A stretch of 9,287 nt of DNA from an uncultured Collinsella sp. (lineage in GTDB: Bacteria; Actinomycetota; Coriobacteriia; Coriobacteriales; Coriobacteriaceae): positions 1-9,287 of the forward strand of contig CAADVE010000210.1 in NCBI GenBank assembly GCA_900752425.1, read 5' to 3'. The position numbers and the translations under genes are program-made. Numbering within the stretch: the first letter of the stretch is position 1; each line of letters opens with the position of its first letter. The notes under the pieces are model-generated. The model made no database searches. It was not told where the DNA came from and was given only the letters and a program-made list of their open reading frames with translations. Positions 1-6,120 of the stretch are shown one piece after another.

Positions 1-365
1 CCCCGCCCACCCCCGCCGTTAACGGTGGTGCCGTAACCGGTCATATGCTCGCAGTAGTGGTTGATTCCGTCGCGGCAGGGTTCGCAGCAGCCGCAGGGAT
101 GGTTTGGGTCGATGCACACGCGATCGCCCGGTTTAAAGCCAGCGACGTCGCTGCCCACGGCCTCGACAACGCCCGCAAACTCATGACCAAGGATCGTGGG
201 CGGGGTAACGTCGGCTGCACCCTTGTCGCCTTCATAGATATGCACGTCGGTGCCGCAGACGCCGCAAGCTTTGACGTTGATCAGAACGTCGCGCTTGCCC
301 ACGGCCGGCTTTGCCGATTCCTCGACTCTGAGGTCGTGCTTTCCATAGAAGACCGCGCTTTTCAT
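1..365 (-). CDS. Zinc-dependent medium-chain alcohol/polyol dehydrogenase, N-terminal 121 residues (gene runs off the left edge)
   Basis: The minus strand from an ATG at 365-363 reads open to the window edge. It gives the N-terminal GroES-like half of a zinc-dependent medium-chain dehydrogenase (NAD(P)-linked oxidation of an alcohol or polyol, or the reverse). Seen directly: GVCGTD with Cys37, GHEFAG with His61-Glu62 (catalytic zinc ligands in this family), and the four-cysteine structural zinc lobe Cys91, Cys94, Cys97 and Cys105 in CGCCEPC plus HYC. The start is supported by AAGGAG five to six bases upstream (rc of about 371-376). The Rossmann coenzyme domain is missing only because the window ends. 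The substrate cannot be told from this half; threonine/sorbitol-type and ethanol-type members share these motifs. The reading frame becomes glycine-rich (GGGGR) where relatives usually continue GGFAEY. It is divergent from an alpha-glucoside PTS operon and probably shares its regulator. Confidence 0.9.
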   Translation of the reverse strand, partial: MKSAVFYGKHDLRVEESAKPAVGKRDVLINVKACGVCGTDVHIYEGDKGAADVTPPTILGHEFAGVVEAVGSDVAGFKPGDRVCIDPNHPCGCCEPCRDGINHYCEHMTGYGTTVNGGGGR

Positions 366-401
366 GGTGACTCCTTAACGTGGCGGTGAATATTGTAATG
401 A

Positions 402-430
402 AGTATAGGCATGTCTATGGGTATAGACAA
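402..430 (-). promoter_or_regulatory. Promoter for the leftward dehydrogenase gene
   Basis: On the minus strand a -35 TTGTCT (plus-strand 425-430) and a -10 TATACT (402-407) are separated by exactly 17 bp, close to the sigma-70 consensus. Transcription would start near 395, leaving a leader of about 30 nt before the AAGGAG ribosome site and the ATG at 365. The -35 box and spacer are covered by a dyad repeat (412-429), so a repressor bound there would block polymerase. Confidence 0.65.
412..429. promoter_or_regulatory. Putative operator: perfect 7-bp dyad inside the dehydrogenase promoter
   Basis: TGTCTAT at 412-418 and ATAGACA at 423-429 are perfect inverted repeats separated by GGGT. The right arm is part of one of three CTTGTCTA copies in this gap (TAGACAAG at 424-431). 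The site overlaps the -35 box and spacer of the leftward promoter. Binding by a GntR-family repressor is an inference from the GTCTA/TAGAC cores. Confidence 0.5.
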
Positions 431-434
431 GCAC

Positions 435-447
435 ATCTAGACAAGTT
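435..447. promoter_or_regulatory. Putative GntR/TreR-type operator half-site, left copy of a 13-bp inverted repeat
   Basis: ATCTAGACAAGTT here is the exact reverse complement of AACTTGTCTAGAT at 561-573, so the divergent region is framed by two identical 13-bp sites in opposite orientation. Around its TCTAGA core only the right arm (CTAGACAAGTT) matches the palindromic consensus well. It lies just upstream of the dehydrogenase -35 box (425-430). Confidence 0.5.
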
Positions 448-556
448 GAAAAGAAATATAAATTGCAGCCATCAGTTATGTCAGATTTAGCAGGCAAAAT
501 ACTGGACTTATACCGTTTACGGCCAATAATCGACCGCTGACCGAACATAGAAACCG

Positions 557-585
557 TATTAACTTGTCTAGATAAGTGATATGAT
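557..585 (+). promoter_or_regulatory. Predicted promoter of the PTS / 6-phospho-alpha-glucosidase operon
   Basis: A -10-like TATGAT lies at 580-585. The -35 is weak: TATTAA at 557-562 with 17-bp spacing, or TTAACT at 559-564 with 15-bp spacing. The near-palindromic operator 562-577 fills the spacer. Predicted start of transcription is near 592, about 130 nt before the permease ATG. Confidence 0.45.
562..577. promoter_or_regulatory. Putative GntR/HutC-type operator over the PTS promoter
   Basis: ACTTGTCTAGATAAGT is a 16-bp palindrome with a single mismatched pair (G566/T573). HutC-subfamily GntR regulators, including TreR-like sugar repressors, typically bind sites with a GTNTANAC core; this site has GTCTAGAT. 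It sits directly upstream of, and between the hexamers of, the predicted PTS promoter, a normal position for a repressor site. The cognate regulator is not encoded in the window. Confidence 0.6.
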
Positions 586-591
586 AAAAAT

Positions 592-722
592 AGAAGCGCA
601 AGAAGTCGGGGACACGGGCCCACCCGTCCTATTGCACGAGGTACACGCAAACGGCGCGTCTGCGGTCTCGAGTGAAGCCAAAACCGCAGTCGCTCCGAAT
701 GAAGAGAGGGGGATTCCCCGTC
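592..722 (+). other. 5' leader of the PTS operon with small hairpins
   Basis: No gene is supported here. Three potential RNA hairpins are visible. ACGGG-CCCA-CCCGT lies in the 610-635 stretch. CTGCGGT (660-666) pairs with ACCGCAG (683-689) across a 16-nt loop. GGGG-ATT-CCCC (709-719) overlaps the G-rich ribosome binding site just before the ATG at 723. No U-tract follows any of them, so there is no sign of a BglG/LicT-type antitermination leader. The remaining gap 366-591 is the divergent promoter/operator region. Confidence 0.35.
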
Positions 723-2327
723 ATGATGCAAAAGATACAACGTTTCGGCGGTGCAATGTACACGCCTGCAATTCTTTTCGCATTTTCCGGAATTGTCGTT
801 GGCCTGGGTACGTTGTTTACCACCGAGGCGATCTTTGGCGAGATGGCTACTGCGGGCCATCTTTGGTTTGATTGCTGGAATGTGCTGCTCCAGGGTGGTT
901 GGACGCTCTTTAACCAGATGCCGTTGCTGTTTTGCGTAGCGTTGCCAATCTCGCTCGCGAACAAGCAGAACGCTCGCTGCTGCATGGAGGCTTTGGCCAT
1001 CTACCTTACCTTCAACTACTTTGTAAGCACAATCTTGGGGCAGTGGGGCCCTGTCTTTGGGGTCGACTACTCTGTCGAGGCGGGCAGCGGTACTGGTCTT
1101 GCCACTATCGCAAGCATCAAAACGCTTGATATGGGCATCATGGGCGCGCTTATCATTTCTGGTATCGCCACGATGCTTCACAACAAGTTCTTCGACACCG
1201 AACTTCCTGAGTGGCTGGGCGTGTTCTCGGGCTCCGTGTTCATCTATCTGATCGGTTTCTTCGTTATGGTTCCGGTCGCTCTTATCGCCTGCCTGGTGTG
1301 GCCGCATGTTCAGGCTGCTATCGCTGCCTTCCAGGGATTCATCCTTTCCGCCGGTACGTTCGGCGTGGGCGTCTTTGCTTTCTTCGAGCGCGTGCTGATC
1401 CCTACAGGCCTTCACCACTTTATCTATACGCCGTTCTATTACGACAACGCGGCGGTCAACGGCGGCATCTTTGCTGCTTGGGCCAACATCCTGCCCCAAC
1501 TGGCTGCCGATCCGAGCGTTGCTCTTAAGGATGCCGCACCCTGGGCTGCCTATACCTGCCCTGGTTGGACTAAGGTCTTCGGCTCGCTTGGCGTCGCCAT
1601 TGCGTTTTATATGACCGCCAAACCCGAGCGCAAGCAGCGCGTCAAGGCTCTGCTGATCCCGGTCACCCTTACCGCTATGCTTTGCGGTATCACCGAGCCG
1701 CTTGACTTTACCTTCCTGTTCATTGCGCCCGGCCTGTTCGTCGTCCACTGCGTGCTCGGAGCGCTCGGCTGCATGGCTCAAAACCTCCTTGGCGTCGTGG
1801 GCATCTTTGACGGAGGCATCATCTCGATGCTCTCTTGGGACTGGCTGCCCCTTTGGGCCGCACACGGTCTGCAGTACGCCATCTCCATCCTTGTCGGTCT
1901 GTGCTTTACCGCTCTTTGGGTCGTGGTCTTCCGTTTCTTGATCGTCAAGTTCGACTTTAAGACTCCCGGTCGCGAGGATGACGATGTTGAGGTCGAGCTC
2001 AAGTCCAAGGCCGACTACAAGCAAAAGCAGGGCGGTGCTGGCAAATCGGTCGCCCAGAGTAAAGATGATGAGCGCTTGGTGCTTGCCGAGAACATCCTCG
2101 ATCTGCTCGGTGGCGCGGATAACATCATCGATGTAACGAACTGCGCTACCCGTCTGCGCGTTAACGTCAAGGACAAGGGCGCCGTTGCACCCGAGGCTTC
2201 CTTCAAGGCGATCGGTACGCATGGCTTGGTGGTCCAAGGTCAGTCAATCCAGGTCATCATCGGCCTTACCGTCCCGCAGGTTCGCGAGAAGTTCGAGAGT
2301 CTTCTGAAGTTCGAGAGTCTTCTGTAA
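723..2327 (+). CDS. PTS alpha-glucoside (maltose-type) transporter, EIIC-EIIB fusion
   Basis: A 534-residue inner-membrane permease that imports an alpha-glucoside while phosphorylating it with phosphate passed from EIIA. Residues 1 to about 415 form the EIIC domain, with about ten hydrophobic segments, the family start MQKIQRFGGAMYTP, GLHHFIYTPF, and the conserved GITEPLDF motif with Glu325. A charged linker (about 416-447) leads to the EIIB domain (448-534), whose phospho-acceptor is Cys474 in NCATRLRV. No EIIA domain is present. The start at ATG 723 (or 726) fits the family N-terminus and follows AGAGAGGGGGA; an upstream in-frame GTG at 672 has no ribosome site. The next gene is a GlvA-type 6-phospho-alpha-glucosidase, pointing to maltose or a related disaccharide (compare MalP/GlvC). 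The last six codons (KFESLL) are duplicated exactly. Sucrose-isomer specificity cannot be excluded. Confidence 0.92.
   Translation: MMQKIQRFGGAMYTPAILFAFSGIVVGLGTLFTTEAIFGEMATAGHLWFDCWNVLLQGGWTLFNQMPLLFCVALPISLANKQNARCCMEALAIYLTFNYFVSTILGQWGPVFGVDYSVEAGSGTGLATIASIKTLDMGIMGALIISGIATMLHNKFFDTELPEWLGVFSGSVFIYLIGFFVMVPVALIACLVWPHVQAAIAAFQGFILSAGTFGVGVFAFFERVLIPTGLHHFIYTPFYYDNAAVNGGIFAAWANILPQLAADPSVALKDAAPWAAYTCPGWTKVFGSLGVAIAFYMTAKPERKQRVKALLIPVTLTAMLCGITEPLDFTFLFIAPGLFVVHCVLGALGCMAQNLLGVVGIFDGGIISMLSWDWLPLWAAHGLQYAISILVGLCFTALWVVVFRFLIVKFDFKTPGREDDDVEVELKSKADYKQKQGGAGKSVAQSKDDERLVLAENILDLLGGADNIIDVTNCATRLRVNVKDKGAVAPEASFKAIGTHGLVVQGQSIQVIIGLTVPQVREKFESLLKFESLL
2289..2324 (+). repeat. Perfect 18-bp tandem duplication at the 3' end of the PTS gene
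   Basis: The 18-bp unit AAGTTCGAGAGTCTTCTG occurs twice head to tail (2289-2306 and 2307-2324), immediately before the TAA at 2325-2327. It is in frame and repeats the terminal residues KFESLL. Removing one copy would leave a C-terminus of normal family form, so a recent slippage or short-repeat duplication is the simplest explanation. Confidence 0.95.
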
Positions 2328-2345
2328 ACCATCGTCCATCGAAAC

Positions 2346-2385
2346 AATCGGCCTTGCAGAGCCGGTATGCACCGCAAGGCCGATT
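2346..2385 (+). other. Intercistronic RNA hairpin between the PTS and glucosidase genes
   Basis: AATCGGCCTTGC (2346-2357) and GCAAGGCCGATT (2374-2385) form a perfect 12-bp stem with a 16-nt loop, starting 18 bases after the PTS stop codon. The bases after it are CTAGAGATAAAAAAC, with no U-tract, so it is not a standard intrinsic terminator. It may stabilise or process the operon mRNA, or partly terminate it. The CGGCCTTGC arm could also pair with a second GCAAGGCCG at 2430-2438. Confidence 0.6.
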
Positions 2386-2483
2386 CTAGAGATAAAAAAC
2401 TCCACTTCTAGGTAACAATTCCAAACCGCGCAAGGCCGCGTGCGGGGACGGATTGAGCAAGCGGCCAGAATGAGGAGGACATC

Positions 2484-3827
2484 ATGTCCAAGAAGAACTA
2501 TGCCGTGACCATTGCCGGCGGTGGCTCCACCTTTACCCCGGGCATTGCCCTGATGCTGCTCGAGGAGCGCGACCGCTTCCCGGTCAACAAGGTGACCTTC
2601 TACGACAACAACGCCGAGCGCCAGGAGACCGTGGCCAAGGCCTGCGAGATCTACTTCCACGAGAACGCCCCCGAGGTTGAGTTTAGCTACACCACCGACC
2701 CCGAGACCGCATTCACCGGGACCGACTTCGTCCTTGCTCACATCCGCGTCGGCCTGTACGCCATGCGCGAGCTCGACGAGAAGATTCCTCTCAAGTACGG
2801 CTGCGTTGGACAAGAGACCTGCGGTGCCGGCGGTATCGCCTACGGCATGCGCTCCATTGGTGGTGTCATCGAGATCCTCGACTACATGGAGAAGTACAGC
2901 CCCAACGCCTGGATGCTCAACTACTCCAACCCCGCAGCCATCGTCGCCGAGGCCTGCCGCGTGCTGCGCCCCAACAGCCGCATCATCAACATCTGCGACA
3001 TGCCGATCGACCTTATGGATAAGATGAGCCGTATGTGCGGCATCAAGGATCGTCGCGAGCTGCAGTATAGCTACTACGGCCTCAACCACTTTGGTTGGTG
3101 GAGCAAGATCTACGACAAGGATGGCAACGACCTCATGCCGCAGATTAAGGAGCACATGGCTAAGAACGGCTACCTGGACGGCATCGAGCACGAGGCCGGT
3201 AAGGAGCAGCATGTCGAGGAGAGCTGGATTCACACCTTCGGCAAGGCCAAGGATGTCTATGCTGTCGATCCCGAGACGATTCCCAATACCTACCTCAAGT
3301 ATTACCTGTACCCGGACTATGTCGTCGAGACGTCTGACCCCAACTACACTCGCGCCAATGAGGTTATGGACGGCCGCGAGAAGAAGGTCTTTGGCGCTTG
3401 CCGCGACATCATCGCCAAGGGTACTGCCAAGGACGGCGGCTTTGAGCCCGACGTACACGCCAACTACATCGTCGACCTTGCCTGCGCGCTGGCCGAGAAC
3501 ACGCTCGAGCGCTTCCTGCTGATCGTCCCCAACGATGGTGCTGTGCCCAACTTCGACCCGACGGCCATGGTCGAGGTGCCTTGCATCGTTGGCTCCAACG
3601 GCTTTGAGAAGATCTGCCAGGGCCCGATCCCGCAGTTCCAGAAGGGCCTGATGGAGCAGCAGGTTTCCGTCGAGAAGCTCGTTGTCCAGGCTTGGGTCGA
3701 GGGCAGCTATCAGAAGCTCTGGCAGGCGCTCACGCTCTCCAAGACCATTCCTTCGGCAAGCGTTGCCAAGCAGATCCTGGACGAGCTCATCGAGGCCAAC
3801 AAGGATTTCTGGCCCGAGCTTAAGTAA
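2484..3827 (+). CDS. glvA: 6-phospho-alpha-glucosidase (maltose-6'-phosphate glucosidase), glycoside hydrolase family 4
   Basis: A 447-residue cytoplasmic enzyme predicted to hydrolyse 6-phospho-alpha-glucosides, such as maltose-6'-phosphate, to glucose and glucose-6-phosphate. GH4 enzymes need NAD+ and a divalent metal, usually Mn2+. Seen directly: the N-terminal dinucleotide motif AGGGSTFTPG, GQETCGAGGIAYG, NYSNPAA, the CDMP signature at Cys171-Asp172 that marks alpha-specific 6-phosphoglucosidases, and GLNHFGWW with metal-ligand His202. These positions fit what I recall of Bacillus GlvA numbering. Tyr270 in TIPNTYLKYY probably corresponds to its catalytic tyrosine. Length and C-terminus (EANKDFWPEL) match the family. 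The start follows a strong AGGAGG (2473-2478) with a 5-nt gap. It lies 156 bp after the PTS gene, same strand, and would act on that transporter's product. Its strongly biased codons suggest high expression. Confidence 0.95.
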   Translation: MSKKNYAVTIAGGGSTFTPGIALMLLEERDRFPVNKVTFYDNNAERQETVAKACEIYFHENAPEVEFSYTTDPETAFTGTDFVLAHIRVGLYAMRELDEKIPLKYGCVGQETCGAGGIAYGMRSIGGVIEILDYMEKYSPNAWMLNYSNPAAIVAEACRVLRPNSRIINICDMPIDLMDKMSRMCGIKDRRELQYSYYGLNHFGWWSKIYDKDGNDLMPQIKEHMAKNGYLDGIEHEAGKEQHVEESWIHTFGKAKDVYAVDPETIPNTYLKYYLYPDYVVETSDPNYTRANEVMDGREKKVFGACRDIIAKGTAKDGGFEPDVHANYIVDLACALAENTLERFLLIVPNDGAVPNFDPTAMVEVPCIVGSNGFEKICQGPIPQFQKGLMEQQVSVEKLVVQAWVEGSYQKLWQALTLSKTIPSASVAKQILDELIEANKDFWPELK

Positions 3828-3867
3828 GGACTGCTGTCTCGAACGCTCACGCATCTCTGCTTCATTT

Positions 3868-3911
3868 GCGCCGCCGTGGTGTCCGGATTCGCCCGGATGC
3901 TGCGGCGGCGC
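3868..3911 (+). terminator. GC-rich hairpin after the alpha-glucoside operon, possible terminator
   Basis: GCGCCGCCG (3868-3876) pairs perfectly with CGGCGGCGC (3903-3911). Inside it TCCGG (3882-3886) pairs with CCGGA (3893-3897), giving a long stacked hairpin 40 bases after the glucosidase stop codon. A run of U is missing (TATACTTATACGG follows), so termination is plausible but not certain. It abuts the -10-like box of the next gene. Confidence 0.5.
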
Positions 3912-3917
3912 TATACT
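3912..3917 (+). promoter_or_regulatory. Possible -10 element for ychF
   Basis: TATACT lies 38 bases before the ychF GTG start, directly after the GC hairpin. No convincing -35 hexamer is visible at 16-18 bp upstream, because that position is occupied by the hairpin arm. The call rests on the -10 match and its position only. Confidence 0.35.
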
Positions 3918-3954
3918 TATACGGTTTGAAGTACCTGTACCAAAAGGAGCTGTC

Positions 3955-5031
<1,077 letters not shown>

Positions 5032-5042
5032 GGACGACGTGC

Positions 5043-5426
5043 ATGTTTAAATATGGCAAAAAAGCTGGCTACATGGGTATTGCGCTGCTCGTGCTTGCGG
5101 TGATTCCGCTGGTGGTTGCAGCGTGTGTTATCCCCAACATTGGTCCCGAGGTGGCAACAAAGTTTAATGCCGCCGGCGAGGTGACGCGCTGGGGCAAGAG
5201 CTACGAGTTGCTGGCACTGCCGGTGCTCAACCTGCTGCTGAGCGTGGCGACGTACTTTACGGCAGGACGCCAGGCTAAAAACAATGATGATTCCGCCGCC
5301 CTGGCGCGCATCGTATGCGAGCGTTACCTGCGCAACGGTTGCATCACGGGTGTGTTCCTCAACGTGGTCAACGTTTACTTTATGTACTCGGCGATTACCG
5401 GAACGGGCTTTGGCTTTGGTTTCTAG
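5043..5426 (+). CDS. Small DUF1648-domain membrane protein
   Basis: A 127-residue protein of unknown function with three hydrophobic segments (about 10-32, 55-75 and 97-118), so probably an integral membrane protein. Residues 31-68 (IPNIGPEVATKFNAAGEVTRWG onward, key Phe41, Asn42, Gly45 and Trp50) match the DUF1648 pattern seen at the N-terminus of SdpI-like immunity and membrane proteins. The SdpI domain itself is not evident. The C-terminus ends in an unusual GFGFGF. The ribosome site AGGA (5031-5034) overlaps the ychF stop codon TAA, so translation is probably coupled to ychF. The stop lies only 9 bp from the stop of the convergent gene. The gene looks intact; its role is not known. Confidence 0.82.
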   Translation: MFKYGKKAGYMGIALLVLAVIPLVVAACVIPNIGPEVATKFNAAGEVTRWGKSYELLALPVLNLLLSVATYFTAGRQAKNNDDSAALARIVCERYLRNGCITGVFLNVVNVYFMYSAITGTGFGFGF

Positions 5427-5435
5427 CTTGTCCTT

Positions 5436-5825
5436 TTAGGCAACGAGCCTGCACGCATATTCAATGGCTGCTGCGAGGCCGCCGCTCGATCGTGGTTTAA
5501 AGACCATGTCGGCGGCGGCCTCGTTTTCGTATCCGGCGCCACGAAGGGCAAGTGCGATACCGGCTTCCAGGAGAAGGGGCAGACCGTGTTGGCTGGTTGC
5601 GATTACGGCAGCCTGATTGAGCGAGCAGCTGTGCGCTTGGCATTGGATGGCAAGTTCACCTTGCGCCGGGCAAGGGACCAGAACGGCGGCGACGCGACTT
5701 GATAGCAATGCAAATGCTGTGCGCTCATCGGGCGAAAGGCATTCTGCTTCAACGACGACGAGCTTGGGCGGCGCGCTGTTTGTGCGAAGCGTGGCTCGGT
5801 ACATGCGGACCGAAGAACCCAACAT
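5436..5825 (-). CDS. Small HAD-like protein with degenerate catalytic motifs (uncharacterised)
   Basis: A 129-residue predicted soluble protein. Start ATG 5825-5823 is chosen because AGGAG (rc of 5832-5836) lies 6 nt upstream; a start at 5849 would lie inside the palindromic operator. The C-terminal half resembles HAD motif IV and beyond: ATSQHGLPLLLEAGIALAL (76-94) aligns by eye with the GDxxNDxPMLxxAGxGxAM pattern, then EAAADMV (102-108) and SGGLAAAIE (114-122) match the usual AADYV...GGVAxAIE ending of Cof/KdsC-type phosphatases and soluble P-type-ATPase-like domains. KLVVVEAECLS (21-31) looks like motif I with DxD replaced by ExE. The motif IV aspartates are replaced too, so phosphatase activity is doubtful. 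It is shorter than usual HAD proteins. It is divergent from an XRE regulator. The fold assignment is by eye only; a decayed remnant is the alternative. Confidence 0.65.
   Translation of the reverse strand: MLGSSVRMYRATLRTNSAPPKLVVVEAECLSPDERTAFALLSSRVAAVLVPCPAQGELAIQCQAHSCSLNQAAVIATSQHGLPLLLEAGIALALRGAGYENEAAADMVFKPRSSGGLAAAIEYACRLVA
5474..5527 (+). terminator. Hairpin plus TTTT, candidate terminator of the ychF operon lying inside the convergent gene
   Basis: CGAGGCCGCCGC (5474-5485) and GCGGCGGCCTCG (5512-5523) form a perfect 12-bp GC-rich stem. The 26-nt loop holds a smaller TGGT/ACCA stem, and TTTT (5524-5527) follows. Orientation fits termination of rightward transcripts from ychF-DUF1648, 48 bases past the last stop codon. 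It overlaps codons of the minus-strand HAD-like gene (EAAAD...SGGLA), so the symmetry might be partly a coding accident. Confidence 0.5.
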
Positions 5826-5848
5826 AGAAAACTCCTGTGTATTCGGCA

Positions 5849-5872
5849 AAACGTAAACTATAGTTTACGTTT
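5849..5872. promoter_or_regulatory. Perfect 24-bp palindrome, likely operator of the XRE regulator
   Basis: Positions 5849-5872 read identically on both strands: AAACGTAAACTA followed by its exact reverse complement. It lies between the divergent HAD-like gene (start 5825) and the XRE gene (start 5902). TATAGT, a good -10 hexamer, is present in both directions at the centre (5859-5864 plus, 5857-5862 minus), so a bound dimer would shut both promoters. Autoregulation by the XRE protein is inferred from position. Confidence 0.7.
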
Positions 5873-5901
5873 ATGTTCGGCTCCATTTCAAACTCGGCTG
5901 C

Positions 5902-6120
5902 ATGGACGAACGTGCGAAACAGATTCTTGGCAGGCGGGTCGAAGAGACACGCAGGGACCTTGGTATCTCCAAGGTTGATTTTTGTGTGGCGACAGGAATC
6001 AGCCGACCCTACCTCGACCGAATCGAAGATGGGACGGCAAATTTCACGCTCAAGGTTCTATTTAAGATCGCGCCCGCACTCGGCATGACGGTGTCAGAGC
6101 TTCTCGAGGGTATCGAATAG
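5902..6120 (+). CDS. XRE-family helix-turn-helix transcriptional regulator
   Basis: A 72-residue single-domain DNA-binding protein of the Cro/CI (XRE, HTH_3) type. The helix-turn-helix spans about residues 22-43, with ATGISRPYLDRIEDG as turn and recognition helix, followed by the usual hydrophobic ending LFKIAPALGMTVSELLEG. There is no sensor or second domain, so it acts as a compact repressor/controller in the style of antitoxin, phage Cro or restriction-modification C proteins, though no toxin or restriction gene is next to it. The start ATG at 5902 has no recognisable Shine-Dalgarno; if transcription starts near 5871 the leader is about 30 nt. The divergent neighbour and the perfect palindrome between them suggest it controls itself and the HAD-like gene. 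Its stop lies 22 bp from that of the convergent asparaginase gene. Confidence 0.88.
   Translation: MDERAKQILGRRVEETRRDLGISKVDFCVATGISRPYLDRIEDGTANFTLKVLFKIAPALGMTVSELLEGIE

Noticed and set aside
672..722. N-terminal extension of the PTS protein from GTG 672
   Set aside because: The extra 17 residues lack family similarity and a ribosome site; ATG 723 gives the typical MQKIQRFGGAM start.
592..722. BglG/LicT-type antiterminator leader before the PTS gene
   Set aside because: No terminator with U-tract is present and no ribonucleic antiterminator pattern is recognisable; the hairpins are short.
375..2237. Long minus-strand open frame (620 codons) opposite the PTS gene
   Set aside because: It is antisense to an unmistakable EIIC-EIIB gene, has no domain pattern, and its low-complexity charged sequence is what the complement of biased codons gives.
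5617..5856. 79-codon plus-strand frame opposite the HAD-like gene
   Set aside because: The minus-strand frame has a proper ribosome site and HAD-like pattern; the plus-strand frame has neither and ends in the palindrome region.
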